Part shown: piece by piece, positions 57,111 to 64,000 of the stretch
How positions within the stretch are numbered: the stretch's first letter is position 1
Layout: each line of letters begins with the position of its first letter
NCBI RefSeq assembly: GCF_034190915.1
Contig: NW_026947490.1
Coordinates: 67,383,494 to 67,447,493, forward strand
Source: Cavia porcellus
Lineage: Eukaryota > Chordata > Mammalia > Rodentia > Caviidae
Reading direction: 5' to 3'
DNA: 64,000 bases
The notes under the pieces: generated by a model
The model's input: the letters and a program-made list of their open reading frames with translations, nothing else
Told to the model about the DNA's origin: nothing
The model's database searches: none
Position numbers and translations under genes: made by a program

Positions 57111-57962
57111 TACATTAACTTGGCTCATTACTGAACTCTCAGTTATAAAATAATAATTGAAAAATGCAATGTTATTTCTTTACTTTGTAAATGAGGCCAT
57201 CTTCCAAATTAAAGAAGACTTTTTTTCACAATGGCCCTGCGGACTGCCAAGCAGCTGTGATTTTGGTAATAATGTGAAATTGAGGGGAAATATAAACAAA
57301 ATCTCTAAATACATATCCATATTTAATTCATTTTTCAGATGCCCATGTCAAAAGTTTATTTTCATTTTGCCTGGTTACAATTTAAAACCTACCAAGGGAG
57401 GACATGGTTTGGAAATATAATGAACAACGTAAAGCTAAGCAGTGTGTATTTTTCTCAGCTCTATAATGGCATAATTGGCTGAAGGCTTTTTAAGAATCAA
57501 GTGTACAAGGAGACAAAATGAGTGGTAATTTTTGTATTTTAGAAGATTTCCTATCACAGTTCTTTCAAACGTATAAAGTTTCAAACAGACATTTCTGCCT
57601 TTTAGGTCCCTCTACTAATGTTATAGCCATGATCGTAGCTGTGAGTATGGTAACATTAATAACTATAATTACTGAATAGAAATGGGCATGTTGGTAAGGA
57701 AGTTTCTCCATTCACATTCAGTTCAGAAGCCTGAGAGTCAGGATTTGAACTCACCTGTATTTCTAACTTGTAGGAGTATATAGGGAAAATACTCAGTGTT
57801 TGTAGACCCTTACTGTATGTAATATATATAATTATACACAAGCATAAATATAGGTACAGAGGAAATGAAAATGCTGAGAACATAACCATATATTAAAATA
57901 TTCGGTAAAGGACATAATCTACCTGCTTATATATTTGGAATTGAATAAGATTCAAAACATTA
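57111..57962. other. Single-copy AT-rich sequence, nothing assigned
   Basis: No feature is recognised. Confidence 0.45.
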
Positions 57963-58095
57963 TAGTAGTGCCTGTAATCCCAAGTGCTCTAGACACTGAG
58001 GCAGGAGGATTGCAAATGCAAGGCTGGCTTGAGCAGCAAGGCGAGATAGAGGAAAAGGACAAGGAGAAGAAGAAAGAAAAGGAAGTGAAAAGGGC
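57963..58095 (+). repeat. B1-like SINE with purine-rich tail
   Basis: 'tagtgcctgtaatcccaagtgctctagacactgaggcaggagg' is a B1 head followed by a GAAAAGGA-rich tail. Confidence 0.82.
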
Positions 58096-58979
58096 CAGTG
58101 GGCTGGGATTCTCACAGTCCCACTGCTTCCTTCACCGGTTCTCAGAGTATCACACCGCGTTCTGCAGAAAGCCAAGATGATGGTCAGAAATGGAGGAGCT
58201 GAGTGAGCCGCTCCCTCCCCTGCACGTAGCTGTGGACTCAGCACCACTCTGGTGATTCCCTATGTTTAGGCTTAGGAAGCCAGGATGCCTCCGGTGACAG
58301 AGGGTTGGAGGGGCCTGACCGCGGTGGGAGGCCTTGAAGCTGAGGGCGCCTGAGCCTCTGCACACCGCAGCCTGGGCTGTGGTGATGCTCACTGAGGCAC
58401 TAAGAGGGCTCCTCAGCCTGGGCTCTTCTCCTCCTGCCTGTTCCTTCCGCCATCCTGTGATCTTTAATAAGCACAGCTACTGGGAGGGGCACACTTGGCA
58501 ATGCTTTTTTCACCACACTCAAGATCCTGTGCTATTTTTTGGCCCACTCAGCTGTAACAAAACCTTCGCCAAGACTGGAAGCAGGAAGCCCACTCGCCTC
58601 CCTGCGTGGCTTCACCCATACCAAAACACAAACGAACAAAGAGACTGTATAGATTGTATAAGGAACGTCCCAGTTTACAGGAGGAGGAGCTGGGCACTTT
58701 GCACTTCAGAAACTTCAGAAGTTAAACAGCTCCCTACATCTGTCTGCATCTGCTGCCCTGCCTGCCAGCCCACAATGTCTTTACAATGGTTCGTTTTCAT
58801 CAGCACATAAAACATCCCATTTGTATTGGCTTTAATCACAGTGCACACAGCATGCTACCGAATGGTGTTCTTCTAGTGCTGCATGACATGTGTCTTACCC
58901 TGCAAAGTTCCCGGATAGAAAAGGCCAGTGTCAAGGTTCAAGCTATCACATATCGAACTTCTTTCCGGTGTTGATGGGC
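58096..58979. other. GC-richer single-copy sequence with a 158-codon open frame
   Basis: The plus strand is open at 58334-58810. I recognise no domain or splice context. Part of it (58565-58601) is similar to 60424-60460, which suggests a shared unknown repeat rather than a gene. Confidence 0.4.
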
Positions 58980-59465
58980 TGAGCAATATTTTCCTTCTGG
59001 ATAAGTCCTAGGGGTTATTACAGGTTATTCAGGCCTCCACCCACAGCCGCTGGGTCTTTCCGAGCTTCATTAAGACTTTGTAGGCCACCATTTGGGTACC
59101 AGTGGCCAGGCTCTGGGGATGAGCCTCATAGATTCAATATCAGTCTGGAAAGCACCAGTGTGAAATGGGAGCCAAGTTCACTTAGTTCCCTTTACCGAAG
59201 TGTCAGCTCTACTCAAAACCCAAGCATCCTCGCTGCCAGGAAAGAAGAAAGTGCTTTATCTCATTCACTCCATCGCATGAGACTGTTTGATGAGCTTGAC
59301 AGCCACTGCTTGCTAATTACGGGGCAAGCTGCTCAGCGAGAGGTTTGCTGCATCAACAGGTCTCTGAACAATCTGGCAATTGTTCGGGGGAAGCTTGGGC
59401 ACTCGGGGTTGAACATTTTCATGTCAATTAGCCCCAGCAGTTGTCACGGCTTGGAGTTGCTCTAG
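58980..59465. promoter_or_regulatory. Candidate enhancer block with SOX-type palindrome
   Basis: This repeat-free block carries an inverted repeat at 59366-59385, GAACAAT-ctggca-ATTGTTC, with two facing SOX-like half-sites. TAATTA-type words flank it (GCTAATTACGG near 59310, TCAATTAGCCCC near 59424). The plus strand is also open for 101 codons (59160-59465), but no protein family is recognised. Regulatory function is inferred. Confidence 0.35.
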
Positions 59466-59959
59466 TGGAATGAAGGGAACAAAGTGAGTAGGACTGGGGT
59501 CTGCACACAGCTGCTTGGTTTGGAAGAACATTATGCTGCGTCTGTGTCTCAGGCTGCTAAAGATGTGCTGAGTGAGGTCTGCATCCCACACACACCCTGT
59601 TCCAGAGACCCTCAGTCTCTCCGGTCCAGCATTTAGACAGAAGCAGTTTGCTTCTGATGGGACCTTAACGTATTTTCAATATAGCACATTTCTTTGGGAT
59701 TTGTCATTTTTGAAACAGTAACAAATCATAGATTTTCATTATTAAGTTTTTTGTCTGTTTGTTGGTTTGTTTTCTGGGTTTTGTTTTCTTTTTTGGCAAG
59801 GCAGAGAGGCAGGTAAAGATGAGAACAAGAGAAAAAATACAATTTGTTGGTGGATGTACAGTCTTGGGTTTGAAAAATACTCATTAAGAACTGAAAACGG
59901 AAGCATCACTTCCCCAAGGGAGAGCGTCATTTGTCTACCAAACTCCATTTTCCATGTTG

Positions 59960-60330
59960 TCCTGAGCACAAGTCTGACTACATTTTCCAGAAGCCTTTGC
60001 GGTTAGGTGTAATTGTGCAGGGTAGTGAACAGTGAGCAGAATTAGGTTAACTGCCAGGCCCAGGCTTGTAGGAAGTGAGGCTGCCTCCTCCAGAAACCTG
60101 GATATGTCTAGAACCAACTTCTCCGTGCTGGGGACAGCTCACCAAAGGAGGGAATGACAGGGAGACAGAGAAGGAACTCGCATCCTCTAATCACTACAGA
60201 GCAGAGAGACCTGCACTTGGAGCATTCACCTTGGGCTACTATGTGAAAGAAAGAAACTCCTTTGCCCTTCACGTCCCTGCACTGTTGGGTCTCCATTACA
60301 ATAGCTTAGCCTTTTCCTCATCAAATGCAG
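59960..60330 (+). repeat. Ancient LTR relic, MLT1-like
   Basis: 'gactacattttccagaagcctttgcggttaggtgtaat' and, near the end, 'ctactatgtgaaagaaagaaactcctttgcc' followed by 'acaatagcttagcct' resemble an ancient mammalian LTR of MLT1 type. It is diverged and the family name is tentative. Confidence 0.45.
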
Positions 60331-61088
60331 AAAAGATTCTCGAAACAAAATGAAGGAATTCTCAAGGTCTTGTCCTTTCCAAGTTGTCAGTACATCACGC
60401 ATCACTTTGTGGCGAGCCAAAGCTTTGCCAAGACTGGAGGCAGCAAGTCCCGCTGACTCCATTACCTACCTTCAAGAGTGGCGCTCCTGCCACACTGCCA
60501 TGATAGCTCCTCAGAGCCGTCAGGGGCAATGTGTTGCTCCCCAAGCTACAGCTGAGGGTGCCTGAGCTCATGCTGCTGAGTGCTACTGTCCTTCTGAGCA
60601 GGGCATATCCAGCCCACGACCCAGGTCTCTGTGGTTCCTACCAAGAGGCTAACAAGGAAGAATAAATGCAGGAGTCAGGGAATTATGTAGGCATTGCTAG
60701 AATGTCTGTAGCTTTTAAGACCCATGTTTGAGAAGAAAATAATCACATTCCTGCAGAGAATTCCGTACGGTCATTTATTCACAGAATAAGGCACACACAC
60801 TCTACTCCTCTAATGCAAGCAATAAGTTTAATTCATTCCCGGGGTATTTTTATCTTTGATTAATAATAGTGCTAGACATCGAAGAACTGGGTACTTCTGA
60901 ATTTTTGAGTAGAGTATTCCTGCAGAGGTCACAGATTAGGTGCTGCCCCTTAACAATATGTAAGAAGAGTTTGTTTGTATCTCTCAGATCAACTATGACC
61001 TCCAAAAGCTTAAAATAAAAAAACTAACATGTTATTAATAAATACACAAGTTCAATAGAAACTTCAGTAGGAGAAATATTCTATCTCT
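60331..61088. other. Single-copy sequence, nothing assigned
   Basis: Apart from the segment similar to 58565-58601, no feature is recognised. Confidence 0.45.
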
Positions 61089-61541
61089 GTCTTAGTCAGC
61101 TTTCTATTTCTGTGATCAAATAGCTAAGAAAATCAACTTAAAGGAAGACAGGTTTATTTTGGCTCACAGCTTCAGAGGTCCCAGTCCATGGGCAGCTGGC
61201 CCCATTGCTTTTAGGCCTGTATCAAGGCAGAAACAGCCCAAAGGGAAGGTGAAGGAAAAATTTTCACTTCCTGGCAGCAAGAAGTTAGAAAAAGAAAGAA
61301 CCAGAGAGAAAGGGACTGAGGACGAGATATAGGACAGGTCTTCCCTGAAGACAGGATTATGACCCTGTGATCCACTCTTCAGATAGGCACCATGTCCTGA
61401 GTCTGCTCTGAACTCATCAGTGCACTAATCCATGCATAAGCTTGTGCCCTCGGGATACAATCGCTCTCCAAAGGGTCATCAGCTGGCACCCAGACTGCAG
61501 TAAAAGAGCTTTAGGGCACGTTTCAAATGCAAATCATCATG
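61089..61541 (-). mobile_element. Solo MaLR LTR, near complete
   Basis: The plus strand runs from TGTCTTAGTCAGCTTTC to AAATCATCA. 'gacaggtttattttggctcacagcttcagagg' and 'gaactcatcagtgcactaatccatg' are reverse-complement rodent MaLR. It is one of the best preserved MaLR copies in the window. Confidence 0.85.
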
Positions 61542-61544
61542 TGA

Positions 61545-61690
61545 GCCAATATGGCAGTAGCCAAATGTGGCTTATAGGCACCTAAAATATGGCCAGTGGA
61601 AATGAAAAACTAGATCACTGGTTGTACCATTCAAGACATTGATGGTTGAATAGCCATCTGCAGTTAGCAGTCACTGAGTTACACAGCAAA
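61545..61690. repeat. Ancient DNA-transposon-like relic
   Basis: 'gccaatatggcagtagccaaatgtggcttata' and 'ttgaatagccatctgc' resemble a mammal-wide non-autonomous DNA element with 'agccacatgtggcta' words. I cannot name the family securely. Confidence 0.4.
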
Positions 61691-61699
61691 ACTTTGTTC

Positions 61700-61920
61700 A
61701 AAGAATCAGCATAGTTTTCTGTAAATGGGCAGATGGTAAATATTTCATACTTTCTGGGCCACGTGGTCTCTATGACAACCACTGAGTACTACTATTCTGG
61801 TGAAGCAATAGCCATGATATCATTATGTGCACATCACATCCATACGATTAGGTGTGCTGATGCTTCGGGAAAACTTTGTTTATAAAATCTGGGGGCTGCC
61901 CTGGCTCATTTACAGATTTG
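61700..61920 (+). repeat. Ancient DNA-transposon-like relic
   Basis: 'ttttctgtaaatgggcagatggtaaatatttcatactttctgggccacgtggtctct' and 'aaaactttgtttataaaa' match a widespread mammalian repeat class of probable hAT origin. The family name is not certain. Confidence 0.6.
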
Positions 61921-62933
61921 GAAATGTGTTTCATGATGCTTTTAGCTACTAAGGCTGAGAAATATATGTACAACAAAGCATCACACTGTACTTCAGTACC
62001 TGGATATTTTTCCCTCTCCTCATAAAGACCTCACCTAGAAGATTTAATTTCAAATATCAGCATTTCATAATTTGTCAGGGTTGATAGAAAATACTTCGGG
62101 GTACAATGGCCTTCCTTCTCTATGCTCCATAAAATACATGCTAGACACAGATTCCCTCTTGCCCTTCATCCCTGTTGACTCAGGTACTGTCACAACCTCT
62201 CGGGGACTTCTGCCCCCAGCAGATCTTTGTCCTCACGTAGCCCAGAGGTCAAAGGAAAAATGCCCTGGACATTCGTCCTACAGAACTGAATCTCTTCTTT
62301 CAAAGCTCATTACCATCTTTATTTTATGCCAAGATTTAAAAAATAAAAAGATAAATCAGCATGTCTGTTTGCCACATGACAAAAGCAAGCCATATGCTCA
62401 ATTTCCCGGTGCCTTGGGAGGTTCTGCCCATTTTTCAATCTTACCCCAAAAGCCATAACTGGTGAGTGGAGGATTCGCCCGCTGTCTCCTGCATGTTAGC
62501 ACTGGGTGGGGAGGAGAGACTGAAAAAGAAGATACAAGGCTGAAGAGCCGCAGCAACTGAGGAATCCTGAGCAGTTCTAAAGGAAATGCTTTGCATGACC
62601 AAGCCTTTAAGTTATTATTGACTTTAATCTTATGCTCTAAAACATTGCTATGTGCCTTGTGCCTTGGAGAAAGGTCTTTCCTGCCAGCACTGAGGGAGAC
62701 TGTTTCTACCTGGAGTGCTAAGAAAGAACACTTTGTAGTTTGTAGTTCTTTCTCAAAGCAAAGTCTAATCGTTTCCTTCGTGGTCATTCTGGAGGAAAAC
62801 AGGTCTTTCCATGCCACTATCATATAGCCAACACTGAAGACAAAAGGGTCACACTCACCTGGCATCTAGTACAGATTTACAAACAAAATTCATGGTAGCA
62901 ACTCTATGTGCCCTTTCCCTTTTTCTGGGACAT
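61921..62933. other. Single-copy sequence, nothing assigned
   Basis: Open frames of 128 codons (plus, 62072-62458) and 155 codons (minus, 62865-62398) partly overlap. Neither shows a recognisable domain. Confidence 0.4.
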
Positions 62934-63290
62934 TGTCTTAACTATTCTTTTGATGAGACTAAACACCCCTAGCCTTAGAGTTAAGGAGCAAAGGTTTATT
63001 TCAGTTCACAGTTTGTAGAGGTTTCAGCTCATAGTAAGGGGGCTGTTAGGCAGGGCAGCCTGGCAGATGGAAGAGAAACAGTACCTGGTGTAGCACACAG
63101 GCGTCAAGAATCAAAGTAGCTTCTTGTCTGTCCCTTTATGTTCCACCTAGGTTACCTGCATTTTGGGTAGTTCCAGGCACACCCAGGGCAGCAGAATTTT
63201 AACCCCAGCATCACATACCCTAAACCAGCCACCTTCAAAATTCCCCACAGACGACTGCATGAGGCTTTGAGGAAACATCTAGATCCCTCT
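62934..63290 (-). repeat. MaLR LTR relic
   Basis: The plus strand opens TGTCTTAACTATTCTTTTG and continues 'caaaggtttatttcagttcacagtttgtagagg' and 'gaggctttgaggaaacat', reverse-complement MaLR. It is diverged. Confidence 0.7.
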
Positions 63291-63334
63291 TAGCAGAGGT
63301 TGTGCTATCACTTAAATTTTGCAGTAAGAAATGT

Positions 63335-63490
63335 CTTCAAAGAATAAATGGCCAATAAGTACATGAAAAAAAACGTTCAGCATCTTTGCCTATGATAGAA
63401 ATGCAAATTGAAACAATTCTGAAACTCCATCTTACTCCAGAAAGAAGGGATATCATCAAGGACTCAAAAAACAACAAATTCGATCAAGAT
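63335..63490 (+). mobile_element. LINE-1 ORF2 fragment
   Basis: 'ggccaataagtacatgaaaaaaaacgttcagcatc' and 'ctccatcttactccagaaagaagggatatcatcaag' match the ORF2 C-terminal region of the L1 copies at 5.1 and 32.2 kb. It is truncated at both ends. Confidence 0.85.
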
Positions 63491-64000
63491 TCCATATTGC
63501 ATATGCCAGCTCTCCACAGTGAATGTGTTCACGGTGTATCACAAACATTCTGTTTAAAACAGAGCATGGCTCAGACCTGCAAAAGAAATGTCCTTGGTAG
63601 TGCTTTATGGAAGTCATGCAGAGAAAGGTCCCAATGAAGCCAAAACTATGTTTACAGAAGCAGCAGTGGTGCTGCTCCCAAGGCTTGCTTCTGTCTCTCT
63701 GCTCTTCCCTTCTAGTGCTTCACACCGCTGGCAGAAACCTGCTGAGCCACGTGGCACCTGTGAGGTTCATCTAACATGTTCCTGTCCTGCCCGGCCCGAA
63801 GACAACACAGTGACCAACAGCCAGGTCATACTGGAGGTCAGTGATGTAACTCACGGAGGTAAACTCCACAGTCACAGTCAGCAGAAGGAGCAGGAAAGAG
63901 AGCCCTGGCAACACCACACCCTTCTGATATTCTAGCGAAGGGAAGAAAGAAAAGCACAAAGAAAGTGAAGGGAAAACACAGGGAAGGAGAACTGTGGAGC
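63491..64000. other. Single-copy sequence, nothing assigned
   Basis: A 115-codon plus-strand open frame (63588-63935) shows no recognisable domain. Confidence 0.4.

Noticed and set aside
58334..58810. 158-codon plus-strand frame
   Set aside because: No recognisable protein; part of it resembles another segment of the window, suggesting repeat-derived sequence.

Overview
This window looks like nuclear DNA from a rodent, most likely of the squirrel family (Sciuridae). The main clue is a set of tRNA-Ala-derived ID SINEs, alone and fused behind 7SL-derived B1 monomers (B1-dID composites), two of which share a GGTACCGATAAAAA(T/C)GAAAAAGAC tail. Many LINE-1 copies, MaLR-type LTRs and mammal-wide MIR and L2 relics support a placental mammal. 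I find no intact protein-coding gene, no convincing spliced exon, no cellular RNA gene and no CpG island. The window reads as intergenic or deep intronic sequence. Boundaries without a target-site duplication are approximate, and family names are by-eye assignments.

Layout. 1-12 kb: a MaLR LTR relic, a B1-dID composite, a 5'-truncated L1 (about 2.3-6.0 kb), an older L1 (about 7.3-11.3 kb) broken by three SINEs, and a very short L1 3' end with target-site duplications (11.5-11.7 kb). 12-27 kb: mostly single-copy sequence with scattered MIR, L2, ID, B1 and MaLR pieces, a 174-bp pyrimidine tract and an L1-like insertion with perfect 14-bp duplications (23.4-23.9 kb). 27-34 kb: an L1 that keeps 5'UTR-like sequence, ORF1 and most of ORF2, followed by an inverted L1 piece and a sense L1 3' end. 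34-49 kb: largely single-copy, with MaLR, SINE and microsatellite pieces and a small block rich in homeodomain-type palindromes near 37.5 kb. 49.7-56.4 kb: a decayed class I (gammaretrovirus-like) endogenous provirus on the minus strand. It has two LTRs, a tRNA-Pro-like primer site, remnants of protease, reverse transcriptase, RNase H and integrase, and later insertions of an ID SINE, a B1-type SINE and a MaLR LTR. 56-64 kb: L2, B1, MaLR and DNA-transposon-like relics and a candidate regulatory block near 59.4 kb with a SOX-type inverted repeat.

Nothing here works together as a gene system. The content is a layered record of retrotransposition plus a few single-copy blocks that could be conserved regulatory DNA. 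The most informative items are the provirus, whose integrase keeps its catalytic spacing despite an internal stop, the inverted L1 structure at 32.4-33.9 kb, insertions dated by clear duplications, and two dimer-type transcription-factor palindromes. I did not find an undescribed biological system.
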